Shown here in pieces: positions 1 to 11,000 of a stretch of 64,000 bases of DNA. The translations under genes were made by a program, and so were the position numbers. Numbering within the stretch: position 1 is the stretch's first letter; each line of letters begins with the position of its first letter. This stretch comes from Styela clava (lineage: Eukaryota; Chordata; Ascidiacea; Stolidobranchia; Styelidae), in the NCBI RefSeq assembly GCF_964204865.1, contig NC_135251.1, positions 19,220,001 through 19,284,000 of the forward strand, written 5' to 3'. Below the pieces are notes generated by a model. It did not search any database, was not told where the DNA came from, and worked only from the letters and a program-made list of their open reading frames with translations.

Positions 1-59
1 CCATCGTGGTTCCATAATGGAAAGTAGAAGTATTCAAATAGGTTCCATTATATTTGATC

Positions 60-207
60 CCCTGACAATTGAACCTGAATACTATTGCACAAATGAATTT
101 TTTTTGTTTTACGGATATAACACATGGGTTTTAGCACCCGCATATAGATTGAACCCGCGGATATACACATGGGTTCAAATGTACGTGGGTTCAAATGTAC
201 GGTCACC
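60..207. mobile_element. MITE copy, diverged (same family as 53.9 kb)
   Basis: This is a short non-autonomous repeat. From about base 83 it matches the element at 53,855-54,028: a T-rich stretch, then an ACGGATAT block, an 'ACATGGGTTTT' block, a 'CACCCGCA' block, and the end motif TTCAAATGTACGGTCACC. The left end is less clear than in the other copy, and the end motif is partly duplicated at 174-207. It has no coding potential of its own; the short open frames across it on both strands are chance. Confidence 0.6.
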
Positions 208-596
208 ATTCGCATAGTAACCAGCGATTGTCTTATTGTCAATGATAAATAAGTTAATTTTTGAATGCTGGAAGTGAATATAAGTTGAAGATCGAGGCCC
301 AAATCATCTATTTTAACAAAGTAACAAGTTCCGAAACTTAAGTAATCAGAAGTTTTTGCAATTGATAACACTTCGTGCTTTCACTTTGTTTTGTGTGAGA
401 ATTTTAGTGTGACATAATAATGATATGCCGTCGTCCAATAATAGCCTCGATCACAACCAACTGATTCGTTCCTAGCTAAGCATATTCTTTTTAAAACTCT
501 CTATTCCAGAGCTCAGATGGTGTAGGTCACACACGTTTCCGGCATTGGTGATCAATAGATGGTTTTTATAATAATATTTGCATAAATAAATAAACT

Positions 597-3013
597 ATGT
601 CAGGCAAACGGTTTTTGTATTCAGATAGGCCGAAAGAGATTGGCGATTTATATATTGGATGTGAAAATATAGTAATCAACAACAGAGGCACCAAATCAAA
701 CTTCCGTAAGAAAAAAAATCTTGGGGTTGAAATTATTGTTAATATAACAAACTCTATGATATCTTATATATCCTTATAGGCTTATATATATATATACGAT
801 TTAGAATTAATGAGTTGTCACTGAAATTAGGTTTAATTAAATTAATCCTATTTGAAATTCAATCATATTTAGAAGCTTAAAACAATAAAGGTTCGTTTAA
901 CATTCTAAATAAAATTTGAAAATGGTTGATTTAGAAAACTATAAATCAAAGTCAATTTAAAAAACAATGAGATAGTAGCCTTCACGAAATTTACGTTAGT
1001 ACTGAGCCCTGTTTCACTTGACAATTTTGCTGATTCCATTGTCGAAATCGACTTAAAATTTTTAATTAATCGAAACTCACGAAGTATTCCAATTGATAAT
1101 ACCTACCGAAAATTTTTCATAAAACTTTTCAGAAGCTAAAAGAGAAGGAACTGACTGTGCAAAGAACGTTTTCATCGGTTGTCACAATGTGAAGAAAGAT
1201 GACAGAGAATCAACTTGCAAAGTTCAAGGTACTAAAGCCGATATTTCGTTTCCCAGGAATATTCCTCCTATGAAAAGTTTTTAAAATCGAAACATGATTT
1301 AGTCCGGTTATCAAAACATAACAACCCAATACGAAACAATATAAGGCAAAAACAGTCTTGAAGTTTTTTTTAACTTACTGAAAGCGGCTCCTAATTTTGA
1401 ATATACTTCGTATAAGAAACAACGTCTTTTGTCGTTACTGTCATAACTTACTCTGACTGCCTTGCATGTTGACCAAAGCATTTTATATATTACCTTTTTT
1501 TAATTTATCTACATTTTCTGTATTTTATTTAAGGTTCCTTTTCCGGTTCTGCTTCCATGGACGTATTTGAAGCATGCAGTGATGTAACGATAAAACAACA
1601 AAATTCTGTTAAAGAAGTTGGTATGTACGGAATCATAAATAACACTTCTATATGACAATATACAGAACAAAAGGTAATGCATGTAAAAGTCAGAGTAACA
1701 CTAATGTCGCAAAATTTCCCATTCTTTCAATGTTTTTACCCACCATTAAATGTCAACTAACGACAGGAGCCGTTCTATTCTTGACTTATTCAAAATCTCG
1801 TTCACCTAATGTTTTTATAAGTATTTCCAGTTAACTTCTAATACTTTTACCCCGCTTGAAAAACAGATTATTTTGTGTTGTTCAAATTTCATTTATTGCG
1901 CATGATTAATGTATTCTTATACTCTGAGCCATGCGTTTCTCTTATCCTTGAAACTTTTGCAGCTGGAGGAGGCGTAGCGGGCACTGAAACATCAATTGTA
2001 ACTGCGCGAAACACAGATAATTTAGATTTATTAGCAAGTGGAAGTGATATGACGATAAAAAGCGCAGCTCTAGAAGGTAGGCCTACTATATTTTTACTAA
2101 ATAAAGTGATGAAAAAGTAAAGTTGGGCTTGGCGGAAACAAAGAAGCAGACAATACAGTATTACTGCAATTTTCACATTGTGGATACGTAGTTGAATTGA
2201 ATGTGTTACTGTCCGTCAGAACTGAGATTTTCTTATTTACAGATTTACAAGAAAAATGGATAAAAACATTTTTATTTATTCAATGTAATAATTCAACGAC
2301 AACAACTGACATAATATAGTGTAGTTGTATGTCATCCCTTTATTATGTACATTTTGCTCTTGTCGCGAAAAAAATTAAGGAAATAATGAAGGCAGATTTA
2401 AACAGCTTTACATTTCATGATGCTAGCATCTGTATGCTCTAAAACAGGGGTTCCGAAACTAGAGGCCCCTTTACCCCCAGATGTACATTAGATTGAGTAT
2501 GAAAATTAATCTTTCCATAACTTCTAATATGCCTTACATTTTTTATCACCTGATTTTAATACCTTAGTACAGTGACTATTTGGCAATTCTCACCTCAGTA
2601 GAAGCTTTCACTACGAATTCGGTAACTACCGAGTGTTCGTTCGCACATGATTTACATTTGATTTTACTATCACAGCACGCAAGGCAACACGGGCGATTTA
2701 TGAATATCAATGATTAAATATTAATATTGAGTTTGGGAAACTCTGCTATAGAAAATGAATATTCACTATCCATCTTCTGTGGAACTTAATGTCATAGGAG
2801 TATGGTACTAATATGATGATATGTGTGATTGTAAGTGCTATGTGTGGTTGTAAGTGTGAATCTCGAACATGCGGATTTATTATTTTATTTAAAATAATTA
2901 ATTTTAATGTTTACTTTCCAGGTTCAAGTGCAAGCATGGTAGTTCTTGAGGGTGTAAAAGGTGGAACACTAGATTTTACTAGTGAATCAGCTGAAGACAC
3001 TGGCACCGGCTAA
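597..3013 (+). CDS. Five-exon gene, 165-aa protein with repeated RHIM-like motifs
   Basis: Exons are 597-705, 1133-1228, 1534-1620, 1963-2076 and 2922-3013, all with GT-AG borders and all introns in phase 1, giving 165 residues. I know no named family. Each exon carries a short beta-prone motif: residues 18-27 (LYIGCENIVI), 49-56 (VFIGCHNV), 79-88 (VFEACSDVTI), 109-129 (two overlapping units, second LLASGSDMTI) and 142 onward. The first two fit the RHIM pattern of RIP-kinase adaptors (hydrophobic-x-Ile-Gly-x-x-Asn-x-hydrophobic), except that the usual Gln is Tyr or Phe. There is no signal peptide or membrane segment, so the protein is probably cytosolic. The start ATG is the first in exon 1. 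An amyloid-signalling role is inference. Exon 4 resembles exons 4 and 5 of the gene at 11.0-16.4 kb. Exons further upstream cannot be excluded. Confidence 0.6.
2445..2745. mobile_element. hAT-type MITE (301 bp) in intron 4
   Basis: The terminal inverted repeats are CAGGGGTTCCGAAACT on the left and, read inward on the other strand, CAGAGTTTCCCAAACTC on the right. The flanks CTCTAAAA and CTATAGAA match at 6 of 8 positions and have the TA centre that some hAT subfamilies prefer. It lies wholly inside the last intron of the 597-3013 gene and encodes nothing. Confidence 0.7.
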
Positions 3014-3109
3014 ATAACATCCCTTTAACTTGTGCGCTTTTTTGTAAATCAAATATGCAGAGAATTGAACTTGAACTGCGAAATGTATTGACTATGAGTG
3101 CACTTACTC

Positions 3110-3115
3110 AATAAA
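3110..3115 (+). terminator. Polyadenylation signal AATAAA
   Basis: A canonical AATAAA lies 97 bases after the stop codon of the 597-3013 gene and is the likely 3' end signal of its last exon. Confidence 0.55.
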
Positions 3116-3750
3116 ATAAGTGGAAATTCGCCAAGTATTTCTGTTTACTGAAATCATCATTACATATGGGGAGAAGCTCGGATCAAATGATGTAGTATTT
3201 GGTTACAAAAATAGTCTATTGTTTGCAAGTTTTAGTTGTATATATGATTTACAAAATGAATTTTTGTAATAGTTTGGGAAATTTTCAAATGATCACCACC
3301 CATACGTTTTAATGTATAAGATTGTAAAAAAAAACAATAATAAACAGAGACATAATATGAAAATGATATCTTTGGAATTATATTTTGACGTTTAACCCAA
3401 CTATACTTCCTGTTTCTCTGTCGTATTGACCATATGTCGCGTTATCCCTTATGTCAAGTTTCTCCAAAAATCACTGTACTTTTACAAAAAAGTTCAAATA
3501 TTATTGTATTATATTTATACGATCATTTAAAACTGCACAAATATATTATATATCCCGACATGTACCAAAAACAGTTTTAATAATGCAGAAAAAATATTCA
3601 GCTTTTTTGATCGTTTATCGTTGGTTATTATTATTCTTAGATTAGTAAATTTTCTTATTAATCTTACCTTTTAGCCGCATAGCCGACAAGCTTCAATACA
3701 AGAGAAAATAAATTTGTTTATATTCAACCCCATTTTATTAATTTTCCGGA
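3116..3750. other. Intergenic, no gene seen
   Basis: AT-rich sequence after the first gene. The open frame at 3451-3645 has no splice context or recognisable protein features and is taken as chance. Confidence 0.5.
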
Positions 3751-3852
3751 CCTCAAGAAGTATGCGCATCAAGATGACGCACAACCTGAACATGGTATGT
3801 GTACCAGGTTAGGTTTCAGGCTGTGCGCCATCTTGGTGCACATACTTCAGGA
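3751..3852. repeat. Short foldback (MITE-like) palindrome
   Basis: Two arms of about 36 bases (3751-3790 and 3815-3852) are inverted copies with roughly 30 of 34 core bases matching (AAGTATGyGCAyCAAGATG type). The ~25-base loop contains GTATGTGTACCAGGTTAGG. The same loop string recurs as a terminal arm at 14.58-14.72 kb, which suggests a related element family. Confidence 0.6.
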
Positions 3853-4153
3853 GCGCCTTTTTCCTTTGTTCTGCAGTTTAATTTTCGCCATAAATTTTTT
3901 ATTCGATAAACTCTACTTTTAATTTCGATATTTGGAATGTAGCTTGAATGATTTGGATTCATTCGCAAAGTAGATGTCTATCAACGATGTTATCCGCTGT
4001 AACTTAAAATAAAATATGTTTATAATGAAAAGGCAGAGGCATGTATTATGCAATATAGTATGCACTCGCGTCTTATAGCAAAATAATAACTTCAGACCCG
4101 ATTCGTCATGCTCCGTGTAGTGTGAAGTTCTATTCAATTGAGGAAGTAATTTA

Positions 4154-4410
4154 GACATAGCGGGCGAAGGTGGCCGCACGGCTTTCAAAATTGTATCATA
4201 GCCAAGTTCGTCATGGTAATACGTCGTTTTTTTTCAAATTACAGTAATATTGAGTTGTTTAGTAAAGTGACATAGCGGACGAGAGTGGCCGCACGGCCCT
4301 CAAAATTTTATATCAGACAAGTTCGTCACGGTAATACGTCGTTTTTTTAAAATTACAGTAATATTGAGCTGTTAGATAATTGAGCTGTTTGGTAAAGTGA
4401 CATAGCGTAC
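4154..4410. repeat. Direct tandem repeat, period ~115 bp, 2.1 copies
   Basis: GACATAGCG starts units at 4154, 4269 and 4399. Both full units carry GTGGCCGCACGGC, CAAGTTCGTCA, GGTAATACGTCG and ATTACAGTAATATTGAG in order. The second unit is lengthened by a ~15-bp internal duplication around 'GAGCTGTT', and the third is cut short. No coding function is seen. Confidence 0.7.
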
Positions 4411-4448
4411 ACATAAGAGAAAATCATACTCATAATGACTATGCAGGC

Positions 4449-5957
4449 CAGGGGTGAGCACGGTTTACGGATCAGGGGCTAAAAATTTTGCCCACCTAGA
4501 CTGGCGGGTCATGTAAGTATGACGTAGAGAGTTGTATTTTATTCACAATGTTTACAGTTATGCAAAAGTGGAAAGCAATAAACCTCGTGCCAAAACTAAA
4601 TTTAACCTAAATCTCAACAAATTCCTTCAGCTATTTTTAACTGAAACATCAAATTTAAGTTTCAATTTGGTCGTGGCTAGGGATGTAAGTTTCAGAATTT
4701 CGAATCGAAGCGATTTGAATAAAAATCAATTCGAATCGATTCGAAGCAGTTTAGGAAAAAGAGACCTGATTCTATTAGAAAAAAGAATTTCATAGATAAT
4801 ACAGGGCAATTGCACACCGCAGACGCGCCGTCTCGGTAAATTACGTTTACAGTTTTCCAAAGTCATAACTCGTAACACTCCCAGAGTTGATATATTTCAT
4901 ATTGGTAGCAGCTTGAGAGAGACCAATTGTTTCGCTCAAATTTGTTCAACTACTTATATTACGAAGTTTCACAAATAATTTAATATATATATTAAAAGTT
5001 CATCTATATCAGCGTTTCCCAAACTGTGTTCCGCGGAACACTGGCGTGTCTATACTGACAAACGAATCTACAATATTTTCTGCAGTATGCGAAAGTTATT
5101 GTCCCACTCCAAGAGTAGTGTAATGGTAGCAGTGGCATCCAAATGCCCAATTTGTTCTAATTCTAAGCAAGCGAAGAATCGTATTTGGATAAAATTGTAA
5201 GTTAGATACTGAAGTTTGAGCAGTCATGTAACATTCATGGTTTGAGAATATTTATTTTTCGTTGTTTGGATAATAGCCTATACATGGATACTTGGCAAGG
5301 TTTCTTGACGAGGGCACGCTTATATCTGAATTGTAAGATTTTAATAAATCTTAAATAAATGATGAAACATTTACTGTGGGTACAATTAAATAATCAAATC
5401 AACAACTTAAATGGAACATAAAAAATACAAATTTTGTGTCGATTTTAATAGCAATGTGCCCACAAAGCCTTCTTATTGGCAATTTTTTGCATGCGTGTGT
5501 GCAGTTATCTGTGTATTCAGTACCCATTCCTTTTTGTGTATGACCGTGACGCAAACGGTACTATGTAGGGTTTATCATTTGGATGTATTCTGAAGGTCAA
5601 TTTTAGAAGAAACAATCACTAGAGACGAGACAACCGGTATTGTATTTAAATAAATATGTAACCCCTATATAAATCCCAGTCGTATATATATATTTAGTAG
5701 TCGATAAATTCATGCAATATGTTTTTCTAGTAACTTTATCCATTTTCTAAGCTCAATATTGTTATTTTATCAAAATCTATACTATATTTCCTCCAAATTC
5801 GAAGAATGTAAACGATAATCTGATGATATACTAAATAGAATCAGATTCGGAAATATTAGAATTCGAAAATCGATTCATATTCGAAACTTACAATCCTAGT
5901 CGTAGCAGCATCAGGCGGGCCGGATTTGGACCGCGGGCCTTACTTTGCCCATGTCTG
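4449..5957. mobile_element. Outer hAT-type element, interrupted by another
   Basis: The left end reads CAGGGGTGAGCA. The right end, read inward, is CAGACATGGGCAAAG followed by GC-rich sequence typical of hAT subtermini. The flanks ATGCAGGC (4441-4448) and ATGTAGGC (5958-5965) match at 7 of 8 positions, as expected for a hAT 8-bp target duplication. Most of its length is the inner element at 4678-5898, so little of its own sequence remains. It contains no transposase. Confidence 0.6.
4678..5898. mobile_element. Inner hAT-type element (1.2 kb), non-autonomous
   Basis: The inverted ends TAGGGATGTAAGTTTC and (inward from the right) TAGGATTGTAAGTTTCG are followed by TTCGAATC-rich subtermini on both sides. 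The 8-bp flanks GTCGTGGC and GTCGTAGC differ at one base. Inside, at about 5018, is a lone CAGCGTTTCCCAAAC end of yet another hAT family without a partner. Short open frames (4532-4795, 5411-5593) are not conserved protein. Confidence 0.65.
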
Positions 5958-6302
5958 ATGTAGGCTATTTAATGTGCAATACGTGATAAAAGATCCAAAT
6001 ATATTAGAATTATTCATGAGGAAATACACGCCAAGAACAAATACTGTAAAGATGGTTTTCTGCTCAGAAATACTATTACTAATAGCACATAATTAATACG
6101 ATGGTGTTGAAAGATGCGCATGTAAAATTAGTATGGTTTAAAAAGGATAGCAAAAACAGATATATATATATATATATATGAAATTCATAAGTTTGAATAA
6201 AACAGTCGAGACCTCATAATAAATCTTTGTCACAAGCAGATAAATTACGCGTATATTTTAAAAATTCCCTGCTTACTATATTGGTGAAGCATATCCTAGA
6301 AT

Positions 6303-7334
6303 ATGCCTAGATTGAGATCACCTACCAACAAATCACAGCGCGTTCCAATCGATGCTCCATCCACATCAACGAACGGTAAGTGATTCAGGTATTTTATATA
6401 CATATATTTTTTTTTTATTTAAATATATATATATTTATATATATATATACATATTCTCATATCCGGATTTTTAAAGCTTTCATTGCATAGCTGATATTGG
6501 ATATATATATACCAATAGTACCGCATCAAACTATCATTTACATTTGCAAGATAGCTCACCTCATAAAAAAAACGTTGATTGCCTCCGTATTCTGCTATAT
6601 TTATCAAGCTCTGTGGACCAACCATTTGATCGAGCGAGATCGAATGTTCAAGTGTTGCAACTCAGATTTGCCACGTTGTGTATCCTCCAGCATAAAAGTA
6701 TATAACGGGACGCAAAAGAGCGAAACTCACTAGCAGCATCTATATAAAATTATGTTTAGCGATTGCATAAGCCCTTTCCTTTGCAATGGCTACATGTAGC
6801 GCATATACACAAACCTTTATATAATTTATATATATATATATGATAATTTTCTCCTATTTGGAGCGAGACAAATAAATATACATATATTCGTTTTGTCTTA
6901 TTTTTTAAGATTATGAGACTACAAAGAAGAGAAAGAGAATCAATAATAACAAAAAACCGAAAGTGAACAGACATAATAATGCAAAGCACAAAAAAATATC
7001 AGTCGAGAATAATGTGATAAAAATAACCCTAAAGCTGGTTTTTCCGGAGGTCGAAAAGGAGAAATTGAGGAAAAGAGGATTCGAGTTCGTCCACAGTTGT
7101 GCTACCACCGAAACATTCGGAGGTCTCGGAAGATTCATACAACAAAAGGAGAAAAAAGACGTATATTGGCAAGATGAAAAGGGCAAAAAATTTGACAATG
7201 ATAAATCACTGAAAGAAGCTGAAATTAACAATGGTGATACAGTTTATGCTGTGGAAATACCTGAGAAAGTCCCACCAACCCCCGAGAGATCAGGTTCTTC
7301 CGATTCCATCAAAAGCAATATTTCTGATATATAA
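6303..7334 (+). CDS. Two-exon gene, 165-aa basic protein, possible ubiquitin-like C-terminus
   Basis: Exon 1 is 6303-6375 (ATG to a perfect GTAAGT donor, phase 1) and exon 2 is 6910-7334, preceded by a T-rich AAG acceptor. Together they encode 165 residues. The first ~58 residues are Ser/Thr-, Asn- and Lys-rich with a likely nuclear signal, KKRKR at 30-34. Residues ~60-145 alternate beta-type segments and end in a 'K-F-D-N-D-K-S-L-x-E-A-x-I-x-N-G-D-T-V' pattern of the kind seen in ubiquitin-like beta-grasp folds. The tail is Pro/Ser rich. There is no C-terminal di-glycine, so it is not a conjugated modifier. The ubiquitin-like call is a pattern judgement only. Confidence 0.55.
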
Positions 7335-7424
7335 ACATTTTACATCAAAATGATTCTGCTACATTACAACATAACTATATACATATAACAAAATGTGAGT
7401 GTGCATGTGCTACGTCATGTGACA

Positions 7425-7430
7425 ATTAAA
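7425..7430 (+). terminator. Polyadenylation signal ATTAAA
   Basis: The common variant signal ATTAAA lies 91 bases after the stop codon of the 6303-7334 gene. Confidence 0.4.
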
Positions 7431-7692
7431 CGGAAATAACTCCATGTTTAACGCGTCTTATCTACATTTATTCGGATATTTTGTTTTGCTTCGTATAGCA
7501 TAATTTCAGGAAATATAAACCAGATCGAGACTTTCCGTTGGTCACCCCTATTACGAGATTGCACGCCAGAGCTTATAAACGTTGAGATAATGAAGGAGTT
7601 CGAACTCGGCGGTTAGCGCATCTAGTTAGGCGTTAGAAAAACGATTGTCATGGCTTCTCTGATCACGCTGTGCAGGTTCGCATCGCTTAAGG

Positions 7693-8911
7693 CAGTGGTT
7701 CCCAACCGCCGGTCCGCGGACCGGTACCGGTCCGCGAAGCTTTTTTGCCGGTCCGCGAGAAATTTCGTTTTTATGCCGTCTCAATCCCTTTACCGTAGGT
7801 TGCGTTGGTTTATTACGCAATTTCTCTTCCGCCGTCATATTGCGACGTCATTCGCGACATCGTGGCGCCGAGTAATCACACTTTTCGCCTTTTCTTCTCC
7901 GATTCATCGCGAATGCGCTCCATCAAATCTCGCAAGGTTCAGAAACCTAAAAATCGGCACGCGTGCTTTTTCTGTTCTGCGTGCTTATCGTGATTAATAT
8001 GATCATCCATATAAAACGTTATGCATATTTCTTTGTTCAAACCAGAAAACAGTCAGGGACAGTATAATATTCCAATATGATATGAACTTGTTGCGATCCT
8101 GCAGGTGATCGCGAGACGCGCAAAACAGCATGGGCGCAGAGATCTTTTTCAGTATTTTGAGCTTGGTAGCGACGACTTTGTCATTGTATTGTAAACTCAT
8201 TCCGTTTGAGGCATCGATCAACTGCAGAGGGATTAATATGATAAACCCGATGAAAAAGAAACCTCTTGATTAAAATTGTGACTCTACCTTACAGTCCAGA
8301 TTTAAAAAAGAATCACTGTCATAATTTTGGATATCTCTTGATAACGAATACCCATCGCTAAGTAATCGAGCAATCAAACTCTTGTTCGTATTATCAACCA
8401 TTATGCGAAAAAACATTTTCATCACTAGCTTTAATTAAAACGAAGCAAAGAAATCGGCTGCACACCGCTGCAGAGCTACGTTTTGCAGAAACTTCTTTGA
8501 TGCCTCGTTTGCAATCGTGCATCGGAAACGGAACAGCAGCAAAATTCTCACCAGAGTTTGTACATTATTTGGCATTTACATGTTTTTTATGTGAGATGTT
8601 TTACGCGTGGCCTTTTTTTACGCATGATGGGTGCCCAGCACTGCATTTCATTACGCAAATATATGATATTATTTTATGTTTCACCCATTTCAATTTTTGG
8701 CCGGCACATTATTTAATAGTTTTTCTTCGTGTGAAATGTTTTTAAGTGTACCTTTTTTGTCTAGAAGCATATTGAGTGCCCGGCATTGCATTATATTACG
8801 CAAATAAATGTTATTCTTTTCTGTTCCGGTCATTTCAATTTCTTTGCCGGTCCGCGAGTACTTTAATTTATTTTTACTGGTCCGCCAGGGTAGAAAGGTT
8901 GGGAACCACTG
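7693..8911. mobile_element. hAT-type non-autonomous element 1 (1,219 bp)
   Basis: Perfect 15-bp inverted ends CAGTGGTTCCCAACC / GGTTGGGAACCACTG are flanked by a perfect 8-bp duplication GCTTAAGG (7685-7692 and 8912-8919). GGTCCGCG-rich subtermini occur at both ends. Near the right end a unit of ~145 bp is tandemly duplicated: GTGCCCAGCA at 8631 and GTGCCCGGCA at 8776, each followed by ATTACGCAAATA and then CATTTCAATTT. No transposase is encoded; the open frames at 7650-7997 and 8497-8745 are chance. Confidence 0.9.
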
Positions 8912-8919
8912 GCTTAAGG

Positions 8920-9374
8920 CAGGGGTCGGCAACCTACGGCCCGCGGAGTAATATAAGCCGGCCCGCGCGCTTCACTGAATTAAAGTAACAAAATAGCTGT
9001 TTTGACGATTATATTCTTTACGTAGCAGAATTTATTGTGAGACACGTGTAGACCAAATTACAATATAATCTACCATGTATAAAATACACAATTACTCGTT
9101 TAATGAGCCTATAATTTAATTATAATTAGACAAATGGCAACAAAACACAGAAAAGTTGATGATGACAGGTGCAAAGGGCTCAATGACGCGGAATTTTTTG
9201 AGATGCAATGAGGAAATAAATCTATATTCTATTTGAGAGATGTATCACTGCTGGATTTTTATTATAAAAAGAATAATCCGTTCGGTTACCACCGTTTTAA
9301 AAATATGTGCGTCCCGACAATGACTTGCATCCTTTAATTTTGGCCCGCGAGCGATAAAAGGTTGCCGACCCCTG
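8920..9374. mobile_element. hAT-type non-autonomous element 2 (455 bp)
   Basis: The inverted ends are CAGGGGTCGGCAACC / GGTTGCCGACCCCTG, with GGCCCGCG next to each. The left flank is GCTTAAGG and the right flank CCTTAAGG (7 of 8 match). Its left target duplicate is also the right target duplicate of element 1. This element therefore inserted into the SINE first, and element 1 later entered its left target copy. Confidence 0.88.
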
Positions 9375-9639
9375 CCTTAAGGGATAATTATGTGCGAAGG
9401 GATTGTTGTACTCCTCGTCGTCAAAAGGTGGTTCACCTAATCGCTGGTCGGGTATGGCTTTCTCCACCATCTGAAACAAATAACTATCTATTATTATCAT
9501 ACCCGACAATGAGTGGCAGTCGGCCGTAGTTTGTCAGATGTTCAAGCTGTTCTATCGGATTTCCTCCTCTGAAAATCCTATCCTAAATCATCTTATCTTA
9601 TCACTTCAGCGTTCATATCACATCATTAAAACGAAATAT

Positions 9640-10990
9640 GATAATACATTCTGGGTTAAATTTTTTTTTTAGTAAATAAGAATCTAATGAAGGTATATAT
9701 ACTATACACCGCAATATAGCAGAATAAAAAGGAAAATATACATACAGTGCCAGGATGTTGAGTCGTATTTCGCATGCGTATAAGTAATATTATATGTAGT
9801 TTCGAACCCTATGTTATATGATATTGTTTTGTAAAATAGGATAGGTTGGTAGGCTTTTCATCATCAGCGTCGTAGTCCGATTTTTCCAACCACTAATAAA
9901 AATATGAAAGAAAAAAAATTGACCACACAAATTACATGGAGGGTAACCACACCGAACTAAATCTGGTCATCGAGTATCGACCCCAAATTTTCAATATTTA
10001 TTTAAAATTTGTATGGTCATACTGAAGTTTACTGACTCAATAAACAGATACAACTTACAGATATAATTGAAAAATCATATAAAATGCTAATTATAGTCAT
10101 CCAAATTTCAAATGCTGGTGAGATAATAAACCATTCGGTTACAGATTTTTAAATTCTATTTAGCATTCATATACCAAAATGATGAAATTATACACACATC
10201 TTTAACCAACCTGGCATAGCATAAAAAGCAAAAAATAATGATTTAGAACTTTCGGGAACGATAAGTAAGTGCTGTGTTGGGAAATAAAGAACATTTCCAA
10301 TGTATTTTAAAAAAATGCTGAATCTGTATACAGAATTTGTACAAGTACAAGGTTTACGTCGTCAACTTCAATATTAAAAAAACTTATTAGTAAATTGTTT
10401 TTAGTAAATTGTAAATTGTTTGTCACATACAATAAAAACAGAAAAACAAGATGAATCCTGTAATCTTACAATTTTTAAAATCCCGATATCGCTAATTAAA
10501 TTATATCAAAATTTCTACCTTCGGTATATTACCGGTATATTTTAAATTCATCTAAAATAATGAAAGAAATTTATTATGAACGAAACTTCTATTTTTATGC
10601 TATCAACATATTTAGCACACAAAGTTGAATCAGAAAGTAAACTGTAAGTGCCGAAAAATTAGAGAACTTAAAAATACCCTTACTATTGCAACAATCTGCA
10701 TAAGTGTCACCAGCTCCACATATGACGCAGATGATTAAAAACGATTATTTTCAATTAAAACTACAAAAATTGACATGAAATGTTAGTTGAAGAAGTGTGC
10801 CAGACGTTGAACTCCAGAATAAAAGTTAAGTCATCAAAACTAATAACTAAATTTTTAAAATCAAATTTAAAAAAAAGGCATAATATAAACATGATTTTAA
10901 AAACTAATATCTAAATAATATACAGAATATCAGTTCAAATAAAAAAAGTATTTTATACAATAGATGAAACATTCAAAATTGATGACTGAT
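9640..10990. other. Intergenic, no gene seen
   Basis: AT-rich sequence, with no open frame over 60 codons and no clear element ends. The minus-strand AATAAA at 10,570-10,575 is the nearest canonical polyadenylation signal I see for the gene ending at 11,001. Confidence 0.5.
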
Positions 10991-11000
10991 GATGGTTGGA

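Larger units (their letters stand above)
7595..9600 (+). mobile_element. tRNA-derived SINE copy split by two hAT elements
   Basis: The flanks 7595-7684 and 9383-9540 read as one sequence matching the fuller SINE at 57.69-58.04 kb: a tRNA-like head with 'GTTAGCGCAT', then GCAGGTTCGcATC (box B), then TGTGCGA, GGATTGTTG, CTCCTCGTCGTC, GGTGGTTCACCTAA, CGCTGGTCGG and CTCCACCATC. The hAT pair entered exactly at box B, so the internal Pol III promoter is broken. The copy is more diverged than the 57.7 kb one. Confidence 0.75.

Noticed and set aside
7650..7997. 115-codon plus-strand open frame (and overlapping 7805-7993)
   Set aside because: It crosses the junction of the SINE and hAT element 1 and includes the inverted terminal repeat, so it cannot be an old gene.
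8497..8745. 82-codon open frame
   Set aside because: It lies inside hAT element 1, in the duplicated subterminal unit, with no protein similarity.
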